The position numbers and the translations under genes are program-made. Below the pieces are notes generated by a model, which worked only from the letters and a program-made list of their open reading frames with translations, searched no databases and was not told where the DNA came from. A stretch of 30,252 bases of DNA from Planctomycetota bacterium (GTDB lineage Bacteria; Planctomycetota; PUPC01; JACPCR01), in NCBI GenBank assembly GCA_030740295.1, contig JASLXP010001255.1, forward strand, positions 1 through 30,252, given 5' to 3'. Shown here one piece after another: positions 7,105 through 15,631 of the stretch. Position 1 is the stretch's first letter; the number at the start of each line of letters is the position of its first letter.

Positions 7105-8178
7105 TCAAACCGGCAACTGATCACCCAGCGCGCTCTCGAAACGCGATTTATCCTGTGCCTTCAAGTATGCCTCCTGCGGGGTGATTTTCCCCTCCTGCAG
7201 CAGATTGTAGATGGCGTCATCCATGAGTTGCATACCTTCACCGCGACCCGCCTGAATATAGGAAGTTATTTTCTCCACCTGGCCTTGGCGGATCATGCTC
7301 GCCAGCGCGGGGCTGGCCGTCATGATTTCGTTCACAGCAATGCGGCCGAGATCGTCTGCCGTGCGGAGCAAAAGCTGAGAGACGACTCCCTGCAAAGATT
7401 CCGCCAGCATCGTTCGGACCTGGTCCTGCTGGTCAGCCGGGAAGGCATCGATCACCCGGTCGACTGTTTTGGGCGCGTTGTTTGTATGCAGAGTACCAAA
7501 AACAAGTGAACCCATTTCCGCGGCGGTCAGCGCGTTCGATATCGTTTCCAGGTCGCGCATTTCACCCACCAGGATGACGTCGACATCCTCGCGAGTCGCA
7601 CTGTGAAGGGCATGAGCAAAGGAATGGGTCTGTGAACCCACCTCGCGCTGGAGAATAATTGACTTCTTGTTTGGATGAACAAACTCGATCGGATCTTCGA
7701 TGGTCAGCAGCCGGCACGCACGTGTGGAATTAATGTAGTCGATCATCGCCGCCAACGTGGTGGATTTTCCGCTTCCCGTCGGTCCGGTGACTAATACTAA
7801 TCCGGAACGCAAATCAGCGAGACGTTTGAGAACCGCAGGCATCCCGAGCTCATCCAGGGTCAGAATCTTTTCAGGAATGATCCTGAAAACCGCTCCCATA
7901 CCTATGATCTGCCGAAAATAGTTGCACCTGAAACGGGCAATCCCTTCCAGTCCGTACGCAAAATCAAGGTCGTTGTCATTTTTGAATCGTTCCCAGTCGC
8001 TCTCGGCGGATATCTCGCCCAGAAGCTCGCCTAATGAATCCTCGGTAAGTGCAGCATGCGAGCTGAGGTCTTGAAGGTGTCCGTGGATCCTGATTTTGGG
8101 CGGTTGCCCAACGACCAGATGCAAATCGGACGCGCCTGCGTCTTTCATTTCAATAAGCAGTTCATCTATTTGCGGCAT
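7105..8178 (-). CDS. pilT: PilT-type twitching-motility ATPase
   Basis: PilT is the cytoplasmic hexameric ATPase that retracts type IV pili by depolymerising pilin at the inner membrane. The 357-residue length is normal. Walker A GPTGSGKST is at 132-140, the Asp box around 161-167 (IEDPIEF), Walker B with ILVGEMRD at about 202-209, and the His box GTLHTNN at 228-234. The C-terminal motif usually written AIRNLIRE is altered to ALASMIRQ near 290-297, followed by the expected YIQAGRGEGMQLMDDAI. This deviation could affect retraction or mark a PilT-like paralogue (PilU or a second PilT). No pilus genes are adjacent. It starts with ATG at 8178 and is separated from sodA by a terminator. Confidence 0.93.
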   Translation of the reverse strand: MPQIDELLIEMKDAGASDLHLVVGQPPKIRIHGHLQDLSSHAALTEDSLGELLGEISAESDWERFKNDNDLDFAYGLEGIARFRCNYFRQIIGMGAVFRIIPEKILTLDELGMPAVLKRLADLRSGLVLVTGPTGSGKSTTLAAMIDYINSTRACRLLTIEDPIEFVHPNKKSIILQREVGSQTHSFAHALHSATREDVDVILVGEMRDLETISNALTAAEMGSLVFGTLHTNNAPKTVDRVIDAFPADQQDQVRTMLAESLQGVVSQLLLRTADDLGRIAVNEIMTASPALASMIRQGQVEKITSYIQAGRGEGMQLMDDAIYNLLQEGKITPQEAYLKAQDKSRFESALGDQLPV

Positions 8179-8256
8179 TGGATGGTTCTTTGTTGTCTCT
8201 TCAGTCCTAATCTCTGATCGCCATCATCCGGTATCCATTTTCCTGCCAAGTGTCTC

Positions 8257-8293
8257 AAAAAAAAGGCGCACTGCTGTAGAAGCAATGCGCCTT
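8257..8293 (-). terminator. Rho-independent terminator of the superoxide dismutase gene
   Basis: An 11-bp stem (GGCGCA plus TTGCT pairing with AGCAG plus TGCGCC in the minus direction) with a short loop is followed by eight T. It begins 23 bases past the stop codon at 8317. Confidence 0.9.
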
Positions 8294-8316
8294 TCAGTTT
8301 GATTGTCAATCAGAAC

Positions 8317-8931
8317 CTATGCCGTCGCGGCAGCGAAGTTCTCAGCAACAGCGTCCCAGTTGATCACGTTGAAAAATGCTGCGATGTAGTCGGGGCGCAG
8401 GTTCTGGTACTTGAGGTAGTAGGCGTGCTCCCAGACGTCAATGCCGAGGATTGGGGTGTTGCCGCACATGTACGGCGAATCCTGGTTCGCGCTGCTGGTG
8501 ACTTCGAGCTTGCCATCGCCATTGACGACGAGCCAGCCCCAGCCGCTGCCGAAACGTGTGGCGGCTGCGTTGGAGAAGGCGTCTCCGAATTCGCCAAAGC
8601 TGCCAAATGCTTCATTAATGGCATCGGCGAGGGCGCCACTCGGTTCTCCTCCGCCGCCGGGGCCCATGACGTTCCAGAAGAGTGTGTGATTGGCGTGGCC
8701 GCCGCCGTTGTTCTGGACGGCGCCTTTGATGTCTTCGGGCACGTCGTTAATGCCGCGGAGCAGGTCTTCGATGCTCTTGGCGGCGAGATCATCGTGGCCC
8801 TCAAGTGCAGCGTTGACCTTGGTGACGTAACCGGCGTGGTGCTTGCCGAAATGGATGCCCATCGTACGAGCATCGATGTGGGGCTCGAGAGCGTCTTCAG
8901 CGTAGGGAAGCGGGGCTTGTTCGTAAGCCAT
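8317..8931 (-). CDS. sodA: Superoxide dismutase, Mn/Fe family (Mn-type signature)
   Basis: It converts superoxide to hydrogen peroxide and oxygen in the cytoplasm. The 204-residue length is typical and there is no signal peptide. Expected metal ligands are His27, His82 (in [10 protein letters not shown]), Asp165 and His169 (in DVWEHAYY). GGHANH together with ANQDSP at 148-153 places the second-sphere glutamine as in Mn enzymes rather than Fe enzymes; cambialistic use is possible. The usual HH before TKHH is H-F here. The start is set by AGGAGGT 6 bases before the ATG. The gene is a single unit between the terminators at 8257-8293 and 9007-9031. A TATATT hexamer (8966-8971, minus) may be its -10 element, but no good -35 is seen. 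Confidence 0.95.
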   Translation of the reverse strand: MAYEQAPLPYAEDALEPHIDARTMGIHFGKHHAGYVTKVNAALEGHDDLAAKSIEDLLRGINDVPEDIKGAVQNNGGGHANHTLFWNVMGPGGGGEPSGALADAINEAFGSFGEFGDAFSNAAATRFGSGWGWLVVNGDGKLEVTSSANQDSPYMCGNTPILGIDVWEHAYYLKYQNLRPDYIAAFFNVINWDAVAENFAAATA

Positions 8932-9006
8932 GTCAATACCTCCTGAATAAAAGCAGTTCGTAGCGAATATAGGTTGAGTGCCATTCGGTTGGCGGAATTC
9001 AGGTGC

Positions 9007-9031
9007 AAAAAGATCGGCTTAGGTGCCGATC
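9007..9031 (-). terminator. Rho-independent terminator after the 96-residue protein gene
   Basis: A perfect 7-bp stem GATCGGC/GCCGATC (9012-9018 with 9025-9031) has a 6-base loop and is followed in the minus direction by five T. It lies 85 bases beyond the stop at 9116 and insulates the superoxide dismutase gene. Confidence 0.75.
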
Positions 9032-9115
9032 CAATACAAATCTGTCGCGCCTGAAAATCCTTCATCCTGAAGGCTGCGGCATTCTAAAAATGCGAAGTGG
9101 ATCGTCAACCAGCCG

Positions 9116-9406
9116 TCAGGCACCCACAACACCCGCCACTGCGGCTTTCTGAAGTTCGCGCAGAGATTTCATAATGTCATAGGCGGTAAGTTCACAGAGC
9201 AAGCGAGTGACCTTTTCGTGAAGCTCGTCATCAAGGTGCGGCTCCACTTCTTTGAGGGAATCGATGAGGCGGTCTTCTTGCGCCTGCATCTCGTTTTCAT
9301 CGATCACTCCGTCGGCAAGCGCCTCTGTGAAGGTCTCGAGACGCTGAACGTACTCAGCGAATTGGGGCTCATGTGTTTCGGCATCCAGCCAGCTTGTGCG
9401 GGGCAT
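9116..9406 (-). CDS. Small acidic helical protein of unknown function
   Basis: This 96-residue protein has no signal peptide or membrane segment and is predicted by eye to be mostly helical. It contains ADGVIDENEMQ around residues 31-41, which resembles the helix-turn found in TerB-like or EF-hand-like proteins, but there is not enough pattern to name it. AGGAG lies 8 bases before the ATG. It follows the AAA ATPase gene by 99 bases in the same direction and may belong to that PspA/AAA transcription unit (inference). The terminator at 9007-9031 ends the unit. Confidence 0.7.
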   Translation of the reverse strand: MPRTSWLDAETHEPQFAEYVQRLETFTEALADGVIDENEMQAQEDRLIDSLKEVEPHLDDELHEKVTRLLCELTAYDIMKSLRELQKAAVAGVVGA

Positions 9407-9505
9407 GCTGATCTCCTTTTAAGTATGGAATAGAAGAATGGAATGTTGGAAGAGCGAATTGATGGAATAACAGACTTGGATTTCGCGACAAGTGTAGCAG
9501 GCGCA

Positions 9506-11242
9506 TTACCCCTCAACCCTCATACGCAGATCCTGGATTTCGTTTTTGAGTTTTGTGCGGAAGGCTGGGCTTCCGGCCTCTCTTCTCAATCGTTCTGGAA
9601 GGAAATAAGAATCCGTGCATTCGAGGATGGCAATCTTCTCCTGCATTTCTTTTTCGGGATCGTCACCGGTTGCGATAAAAGAGTCCAGCGAGGATTGGAG
9701 AGTCTCTCTGTTCAGTTGGGACTCGCCGTTGAGGAGAGACATGCGCCAGGCACGGGTGACGATTCCTTCGATGTCTGCGCCGCTCAACTTTGATTCGGCT
9801 GTAAGATCCGGGATGGCGTCCTCAGCGAGTTTCGCTTCGAGTTTCTTTGCCTGCACCTCGAACATCTGCCGGATTTCATTTTCGTCGTCCGGATAAAACA
9901 GCGGGATGTGCACTTCGGCTCGTCCCTGGCGTTTGATGTCAACAGGCAGCAGGTCGGGCCGGCATGTGAGAAGGAACCAGAGGATGCGGCCGCGATACTT
10001 GGTATCGCCCATCTGAGCGGCAAGCATGGAAAAGACTCGGCTCGCGGTGCCGGAGTCGCCGCCCTGGTCTCGATCTCCGACTGCCGCGTCAGCTTCATCA
10101 ATGACGACAGCGACCGGGCCCATGGCCCTGAGAACGCGCAGAATCTTTTCCAGATTACCTTCCGTTTCGCCAACGTACTTTGAACGGAAATTCAGGAGCT
10201 TCACCACGGGAAGTCCCACCGTGCCCGCGTAGCATTCAGTCAGAAAAGATTTGCCAGTGCCGACCGGACCGCAGATGAGATATCCCATCGGTACGGCGTT
10301 GAGGTGTCCCTTTCTCAGCAGGTCTGCATCCTCTTTCAGCCTCGCCTTCGCCTGCTCGTGGCCGACCACCATATCGAGTTTGAGGGAGGGCTCCTGGAAT
10401 TCGAGGAAGCCCTGGCACTCGCGTTCGATCATGTCCTTCTTGAAGGACTTGAACCGGGCCTCGTCGATTCGGCGACCCGCATGCTCGGCCTGGCGAAGAA
10501 GGACTTCGAAATTACGAAGCGTGAGCCCTGCAGACAGGCGGGCGAGTTGCTCGGCAGTGTAATCGGAATGTGATTCGAGCTCGCGTTTCGTGTGTGTCGA
10601 CTCGATGAACTGCTTTCTTTCGCATTCATCAGGAAACGGAATCTCGATGCTCTCGATGTGTGGATTGCGGATGAGCCGCGGATTCAGGTCGCTCAGTTTT
10701 TCGGCAATCAGGATGACCGCGACATTGATGCGTTTGAGGTAGTTGTCCTGAGCCCAGTTGAGCAGCGTGACCAGATTTGCCGCGTTCTGTGATGCACTGC
10801 CGCGAGTGGACGGTGCGATGAATTGGGAAAACTGAACGATCAGCGCGCTGCTGAGTGGCCGAGCGTTGCTCGAATTGACAAGTTGCCTTTCGAGAAACTG
10901 ATCGAGCAGATGCAGGACATTGCCGGGGTCTTTGGGAAGGCCTTTCAAGTCCCCGAACTGGTTGTTGATCTCCTGCACCATCTCCCTTAACCGCTGTGAA
11001 TCCGGCCCAGCCAACGGGCGCAAGCCACGACTGAGGTCGTAATTCATGACCAGGTCCCAGCGTCCAAAGATCTGCCGCGCAAGAAAGTCAGCCACAGGCA
11101 GATACTCACCATCTTTGTGGTGCGGTGAATGGATCAGGTCAAACACGTTTCCATGCAGCAGGAACAGACACGATGTGCCGGAGACGTAAGCGTCGTTCAG
11201 TTCCTTTGCCCAGGCGGGGAAATTTTCGGGCAACGAAGGCAT
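9506..11242 (-). CDS. AAA ATPase, Ycf46-like two-part architecture, beside pspA
   Basis: In this 578-residue cytosolic protein, residues about 20-280 look like a degenerate P-loop/AAA half. They have the strands CLFLLHGNVFD, SALIVQFSQFI and NVAVILIAEKLSD plus a lid-like AEQLARLSAGLTLRNFE, but no Walker A. The second half is a classical AAA module: Walker A GPVGTGKS 325-332, aromatic pore loop SKYVGE 354-359, Walker B VVIDEADA 379-386 and arginine-finger region IKRQGR 436-441. The sensor-1 Asn is replaced (TCRPD at 426-430). This order resembles Ycf46; the pore-loop Tyr suggests it threads or remodels a protein. It lies downstream of pspA on the same strand, across a 263-base repeat-filled spacer, so PspA/IM30 polymers are a plausible substrate (inference). 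No Shine-Dalgarno is seen; the leader is repeat sequence. Confidence 0.85.
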   Translation of the reverse strand: MPSLPENFPAWAKELNDAYVSGTSCLFLLHGNVFDLIHSPHHKDGEYLPVADFLARQIFGRWDLVMNYDLSRGLRPLAGPDSQRLREMVQEINNQFGDLKGLPKDPGNVLHLLDQFLERQLVNSSNARPLSSALIVQFSQFIAPSTRGSASQNAANLVTLLNWAQDNYLKRINVAVILIAEKLSDLNPRLIRNPHIESIEIPFPDECERKQFIESTHTKRELESHSDYTAEQLARLSAGLTLRNFEVLLRQAEHAGRRIDEARFKSFKKDMIERECQGFLEFQEPSLKLDMVVGHEQAKARLKEDADLLRKGHLNAVPMGYLICGPVGTGKSFLTECYAGTVGLPVVKLLNFRSKYVGETEGNLEKILRVLRAMGPVAVVIDEADAAVGDRDQGGDSGTASRVFSMLAAQMGDTKYRGRILWFLLTCRPDLLPVDIKRQGRAEVHIPLFYPDDENEIRQMFEVQAKKLEAKLAEDAIPDLTAESKLSGADIEGIVTRAWRMSLLNGESQLNRETLQSSLDSFIATGDDPEKEMQEKIAILECTDSYFLPERLRREAGSPAFRTKLKNEIQDLRMRVEG

Positions 11243-11249
11243 GGAAGGC

Positions 11250-11310
11250 GTAATGAGTAATACGTAATGAGTAATGAGTAATACGTAACACGTAACACGT
11301 AATACGTAAT
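11250..11310. repeat. GTAATGAGTAATACGTAA word array
   Basis: Alternating copies of GTAATGA, GTAATAC and GTAACAC fill the leader just upstream of the AAA ATPase start codon. They contain repeated near-palindromic ACGT cores, and no ribosome-binding site is left in this leader. Confidence 0.85.
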
Positions 11311-11429
11311 CAGAACCGCGTCACTGTGTCAGTCCACGTCTCATCACTCGCTGCTGATCCAGGACTCTTCTTGCCGCGTTTGACTCGTCCGCCAACACTC
11401 CATCACTCCAAGTTTCAATCACTCCAGCA

Positions 11430-11499
11430 TTCCATTCACCATTCTCCTCTTCTCACCATTCACTATTCACCATTCACCATTCACCATTCACCATTCACC
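11430..11499. repeat. CACCATTC octamer array
   Basis: Repeats of ATTCACC / CACCATTC, including an almost perfect run at about 11455-11497, lie just beyond the pspA stop codon (minus direction). Together with 11250-11310 they fill most of the 263-base pspA-AAA spacer. Confidence 0.85.
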
Positions 11500-11505
11500 T
11501 CTTCC

Positions 11506-12258
11506 CTACGCCGTCTCCGTCTCTTCTTCCTCCTCCGGGCCTAGTTCCTTCACCTCTTGCTGCACTTCAGCCGTCTGTGGGGTCCGCAGGCCGAGCTCTT
11601 CCTCGAAGGCCTCAAGGGCTTGTTCCGCCTCGGCTTTCTGAATCAATTCCTCAGCTTCGATTTCGGAAGCCTTCTGTGAAGCCATGTCAGACGCCACGTG
11701 TGAGCGAGCGCGGTTGGTGTCGATCTCGTCCTGGATCATTTCCTCGATCTGACCGAGATCGGAAGTGATATCGCCATCAAAGGATTCGGAAAGCTTCGAG
11801 AGTTCCGCAGTCACACGGGACATCTTTAGTTCCGCGTCATATTTACGAATTTTCTGCTGAAGGTCTCGGATGCGTTGCGTGGCCTGCTTCACACGGGTCA
11901 GATTGTTCTCGTAAGTCTCCTCGTGCATTTCAAACTGCTCTTTAGCTTCGGCAAGCCGAGTTTTGGCCTGTTGGAGATTGATGGCAAGTTCTCCGGCCAA
12001 TTCGCGATTACCCGCCTTGAGGTGCGCCTTGATCCGCGCGGTCAGGCTGGATACGTCTTTCTCGCTGTTCCCGACCTGGCGCTCTACCTTCTTTACAATG
12101 GTCCGGTACTGAACCAGGCCCTCGCGGCCTTCCTTGAGCTGCTCGACGGCCCGGTCGTGTTCGAGCTGAAGCTGGGCTATTGGGTCGGCGGACCAGACGG
12201 CATGGGCGACCTTGTTAAACTGCGCCGCCACGGCGTTCCACAGTCTGCGAAAGATCAT
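11506..12258 (-). CDS. pspA: PspA/IM30 (Vipp1) family membrane-remodelling protein
   Basis: The family forms ESCRT-III-like helical polymers on the inner membrane that protect it under stress. The sequence is 250 residues, somewhat longer than the usual 220-ish PspA. The amphipathic N-terminal helix (MIFRRLWNAVAAQFNKVAHAV) is present. Residues about 24-195 form the long alpha coiled coil typical of the family. The C-terminal 55 residues end in an acidic E/T-rich tail that may be a partner-binding extension. GAGGAA precedes the ATG at suitable distance. The gene lies between an NfeD pair plus HIT gene (upstream) and an AAA ATPase (downstream), all in one direction, which fits the known genomic links of PspA with NfeD and AAA partners. 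Confidence 0.88.
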   Translation of the reverse strand: MIFRRLWNAVAAQFNKVAHAVWSADPIAQLQLEHDRAVEQLKEGREGLVQYRTIVKKVERQVGNSEKDVSSLTARIKAHLKAGNRELAGELAINLQQAKTRLAEAKEQFEMHEETYENNLTRVKQATQRIRDLQQKIRKYDAELKMSRVTAELSKLSESFDGDITSDLGQIEEMIQDEIDTNRARSHVASDMASQKASEIEAEELIQKAEAEQALEAFEEELGLRTPQTAEVQQEVKELGPEEEEETETA

Positions 12259-12339
12259 AATTATTTCCTCATCAGGTAATAGGAATGGAAAGCACGCTCA
12301 TCGTATGGGGAGGGGGACGATAGTCAATGGTGTTACGTA

Positions 12340-12690
12340 TCACCTGGCCAGCATTGGGCCCAGGGGCCGGCCACCTAGGAGGTGCATGTGGATGTGATAG
12401 ACCTCCTGGCCACCGTGGCTGTTGCAGTTCATCATCAGGCGGTAGCCGTCCTCTGCGATGCCTTCCTCTTTCGCAATCTTTGCTGCAACCGTGAAGAGAC
12501 GCCCGAGCGTTTGCTCGTCTTCTTCGGTGACGTCGTTGGAGGTAGGGATGAGTTTGTTCGGAATGATCAGGACGTGGGTCGGCGCCTGCGGGTTGATATC
12601 ACGGAACGCGGTGACCAGGTCGTCCTGATAGACGATGTCGGCAGGGATCTCCTTGCGAATGATCTTGCTGAAGATGGTTTCTTCGGCCAT
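12340..12690 (-). CDS. HIT-family (HinT-like) nucleotide hydrolase
   Basis: This 116-residue cytosolic protein carries the histidine triad [13 protein letters not shown] with His99, His101 and His103, and the N-terminal pattern [19 protein letters not shown] of HinT purine-nucleoside phosphoramidases. It hydrolyses AMP-lysine-type phosphoramidates (family knowledge). I start it at ATG 12690, with AGGAG 9 bases upstream; a longer frame from 12750 adds residues not found in the family and overlaps the gene before it. It is separated from the short nfeD gene by 37 bases, so probably co-transcribed. Confidence 0.93.
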   Translation of the reverse strand: MAEETIFSKIIRKEIPADIVYQDDLVTAFRDINPQAPTHVLIIPNKLIPTSNDVTEEDEQTLGRLFTVAAKIAKEEGIAEDGYRLMMNCNSHGGQEVYHIHMHLLGGRPLGPMLAR

Positions 12691-12727
12691 TGGAACAAGC
12701 TCCTGTAATGTTAGACGGAAAGGGCAA

Positions 12728-13189
12728 TCAGCCCTTCTCCTCACGCACAAAAATTGTATTACCCTCCACTCGGGTGACGGTGACCTCGACCTCGGGATCG
12801 ATCAGCCCGTGCTCTGCCTGGACGCTGTATCGCTCGCCTTCGATCTCCGCTGTTCCCATGGGCCTCAGGGGAGAAACCGTGTGCCCGGATGCGCCGATCA
12901 GTCGATGGTGTTCCTGGCCCTGGTTGAAACCATCGTCACTGGAGAGCTCAGCTTTCACCGCATGACGGGGCATGATGATCATGATTCCGGCCGGGATGAC
13001 TATGAGTGTCGAGACAATCATGAAGATTCCGGTCATCGGACTCTCCTGATAAAAAGCAGAACCCGCCGCAACGATGATTAATGCGCCGCCAATGATGCCA
13101 ACAATGCCGCCAGGTATGAACAACTCTCCGGTCACAAATGCGAGGCCGATGACGAAGAGAATCCAAATGATGTGAAGGTCGATATTCAT
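12728..13189 (-). CDS. Short NfeD-like membrane protein
   Basis: This 153-residue protein has hydrophobic segments at about 5-25, 27-47 and 52-73, followed by a soluble OB-fold domain at about 95-150 ([20 protein letters not shown], then [11 protein letters not shown]). This is the NfeD layout without a protease domain, the type that often partners with flotillins or PspA. The OB motif [12 protein letters not shown] is matched by LRPSGTADIDG in the adjacent long NfeD (13295-15502), so the two look like paralogues. It lies 105 bases downstream of that gene and 37 bases upstream of the HIT gene. Confidence 0.88.
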   Translation of the reverse strand: MNIDLHIIWILFVIGLAFVTGELFIPGGIVGIIGGALIIVAAGSAFYQESPMTGIFMIVSTLIVIPAGIMIIMPRHAVKAELSSDDGFNQGQEHHRLIGASGHTVSPLRPMGTAEIEGERYSVQAEHGLIDPEVEVTVTRVEGNTIFVREEKG

Positions 13190-13294
13190 TTAGCGAGTCG
13201 TTTCCTTGATGGATTCCTGCAGTGGAGTGTGTCTACAAGTTAAATACGAAATAGTGAAGAGGCAATCCCGTCTTGCGCTTCTTATCGGAGGGAA

Positions 13295-15502
13295 TCACGC
13301 ATCCTCGGCGTCCATCGGCTTGACGACGAATTTATTGCCTTCGATGCGGATGACCTCGATTGGAGACTTCGAGTCAATGAACTCACCGTCGGAAGTAACG
13401 TCAAGAATCTTGCCATCAATGTCCGCCGTTCCAGATGGCCGGAGCGGAGTCATCGCCGTGCCTGATTTTCCGAGCAGCATCATCCGAGTGTCCTCGGACG
13501 GGGCCCCCGGAACATCCGTGCTGATCTCACTTGTCACTGCGATGCGATTCATCACGCCGGCAAGGGTGAGCGAACGTCGCAATATGAAGAAGCCGCCGAC
13601 CATGACAAAGAGCATCACGCCAAAAGTGGTCAGCGCGCGATTGATGTCGTCCGGATTCGAAGGGAATTCGCCGTAATCGAAAACCTGCCCCTCCGGGATG
13701 TACGCCAGCACCAGGCTTACCAGGATGAGGGTCCCTCCCAGAAACCCGATGACCCCGAAGCCGGGCAGGGCCAGGAGCTCGATGGCCACCAGCGCAAATC
13801 CGAGCATAAACAACAGAATCTCGAGCGCGTTCGCATTCTCCACCATGTATTGCGACCAAAGCGCCATAGACAGACACAGCACGCCAGTGAAACCGGCAAC
13901 ACCAAAGCCGGGAGTAATGAACTCAATCAGTAGAGTAATGAAACCAATCGCGAGCAGCGGCCCGCAAACGTACGGGCTCGAGACGAAACGAGCGAATTTC
14001 TCCGGCGAGCTCATGGTGTATCGAGTCACATCCGGCCGATCCAAGCCCAGCTCTTTCCAAAGATCCTCTTCTTTCTTTAGGGTCTTCGTGCTCAGCCCGT
14101 GCTTTTCAGCATCTGAGGCTGCAAGGTTGTAGATGTCGCCCGTTGCGCACAGGATGGTCACCTCCTCGAAGTGCCGGCGTTCCTGTTCGGCCCGCGCTTT
14201 GGCCTGCGGAATTTCATCCCGGTAATAGAGCTTGCGTTCGCCATCGATTCTGCATTCGACCAGTTCCAGCTCAGGGTCGACCATGGGCTCGATCAGCCGA
14301 TACGGAAGGCCGTTCTTTTCGGCGAGCGCCTTCATCTTGCCCTTGACCCCGGAAATGACCTTGCGGCCGGTTGGGCTGCCGCCCAGGTGAATGGGCAGCG
14401 TCGAGCCGATGTTGGTGCCTTCGAGCATGTAGATCTTATCGCAAGCGACTGCAATCCAGGCCCCGGCAGAAATCGCTTTGTGTGTGACCAGCGCGACGGT
14501 CGGAATCGGATCTGCACCGCCGATGAAGTCTGCAATCTTGTCCGCAGAATCCACTCTTCCACCCCAGGTATCGATGGCGATCACGATGTGATCGACCTTG
14601 GCCTTTTTTGCCGCCAGAATCTTGCGGCGAATGAAGCCCACCTGGACGTTGTCGACCATGTTTCCTTTGTCACGGATCGGAATGATGGCAACTTTCTTGC
14701 CCGGCACTCCGGCCGGAGGCGCGGCCGGCGCCAGCTCCGGAGCATGGTTTTCCGGCTTCACCTTTTTCGGTTTGTGTGGCTGGACCTGACCCACGATCTC
14801 CACATCTCCCTCGGACAACTGGTAGAGGCCGAAAAGCTGTTCTCTGTTTGAAACAATTTTCTTTGCCAGACCGATAGCCAGGGCATCCTCCGCGTCGAGC
14901 GTAAGGATCTTGTTCTTTTCAACGACCGTGCGCTCGACAGTGGTCTTCTCGAGTTGCCCGGGAGGCAGCGATTTCAGCTCGGCATCGGTGTAGTACCGGA
15001 TGCCGGCCGGTGTGCGCACCTCCATCACCTGCAAATCCGGATCGGCCATCGCCTCCGCAAGCCTCCTCGAAAAACCGCGCTGCCGGGCGTAACTGGACAG
15101 CGTGGCACGGAGCGGCGAAAGATCCTTTTCGTTGCCGCCGAAGATGCCTGCATTGCCAATGGTTGACCGGCGGCCCATGATGATTTCGCTGCTTGCCATG
15201 GCGATGATCGCGCCCGCCGCGTAGCCCTTGTCCTGGATGTAGGCCACCACTTTGAGATCTGCGGCCTCCTGTATCGCCTCTGCGATATCTTTGCCGTGGA
15301 TGGGCTCCCCATCACTGATGTTAATTTCAATGAAGACAAGCTCGATACCGCGAGCCTGGGCATCCTTCAGTGCCCGTTTTGTCTGATCGATGACGGGCGC
15401 ATATACCGCCTCGCTGATGGGAATCAGTATTGCCTGATGCTCTGCATGCAAGAGCACAAACGCGCACATAAAGAGTGACAAGGAGGCCCTCAAACCGGTC
15501 AT
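13295..15502 (-). CDS. Membrane-bound ClpP-class serine protease of the NfeD family with two protease-like domains
   Basis: Started at ATG 15502, it is 735 residues; a TTG 72 bases upstream would bury the signal peptide MTGLRASLSLFMCAFVLLHA. The first ClpP-like domain (about 24-225) has GYAAGAIIA where the Ser-Ala-Gly nucleophile motif belongs, so Ser is Ala95. The second (about 268-475) keeps ISAGAWIA with Ser345, and a Lys in GRKVIS (381) is a candidate base. Four or five membrane segments follow (about 512-532, 535-552, 560-580, 584-602, 625-642), then a cytosolic NfeD OB domain (about 675-730). NfeD proteases degrade membrane or stomatin-type substrates. Most family members have one protease domain, so the active/inactive pair in one chain is unusual. 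No strong ribosome-binding site is seen. Confidence 0.88.
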   Translation of the reverse strand: MTGLRASLSLFMCAFVLLHAEHQAILIPISEAVYAPVIDQTKRALKDAQARGIELVFIEINISDGEPIHGKDIAEAIQEAADLKVVAYIQDKGYAAGAIIAMASSEIIMGRRSTIGNAGIFGGNEKDLSPLRATLSSYARQRGFSRRLAEAMADPDLQVMEVRTPAGIRYYTDAELKSLPPGQLEKTTVERTVVEKNKILTLDAEDALAIGLAKKIVSNREQLFGLYQLSEGDVEIVGQVQPHKPKKVKPENHAPELAPAAPPAGVPGKKVAIIPIRDKGNMVDNVQVGFIRRKILAAKKAKVDHIVIAIDTWGGRVDSADKIADFIGGADPIPTVALVTHKAISAGAWIAVACDKIYMLEGTNIGSTLPIHLGGSPTGRKVISGVKGKMKALAEKNGLPYRLIEPMVDPELELVECRIDGERKLYYRDEIPQAKARAEQERRHFEEVTILCATGDIYNLAASDAEKHGLSTKTLKKEEDLWKELGLDRPDVTRYTMSSPEKFARFVSSPYVCGPLLAIGFITLLIEFITPGFGVAGFTGVLCLSMALWSQYMVENANALEILLFMLGFALVAIELLALPGFGVIGFLGGTLILVSLVLAYIPEGQVFDYGEFPSNPDDINRALTTFGVMLFVMVGGFFILRRSLTLAGVMNRIAVTSEISTDVPGAPSEDTRMMLLGKSGTAMTPLRPSGTADIDGKILDVTSDGEFIDSKSPIEVIRIEGNKFVVKPMDAEDA

Positions 15503-15631
15503 CGTATCGCCCGAAAAATTCAAAAGAGACAAGAGCAGCACGCTCAAATTCAGACCGGAGGGAGTATAGTTCAAAGGTGACGGTCAATCCAGAGCGTGCG
15601 TCAGCCACATGCAGTCATCGAAGGGCGACTG

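Noticed and set aside
6359..7108. Long overlapping open frames in the charged-repeat gene (230 codons plus strand, 212 codons minus strand)
   Set aside because: The 60-bp unit has no stop codons in several frames, so the long frames are a by-product of the repeat. Only the frame at 6139 has a signal peptide, SH3b domain and ribosome-binding site.
8299..8946. 215-codon open frame on the plus strand
   Set aside because: Antisense shadow of the superoxide dismutase gene and it runs through that gene's terminator.
15503..15574. Upstream TTG start for the NfeD protease
   Set aside because: It would put 24 extra residues before a good signal peptide and has no ribosome-binding site.
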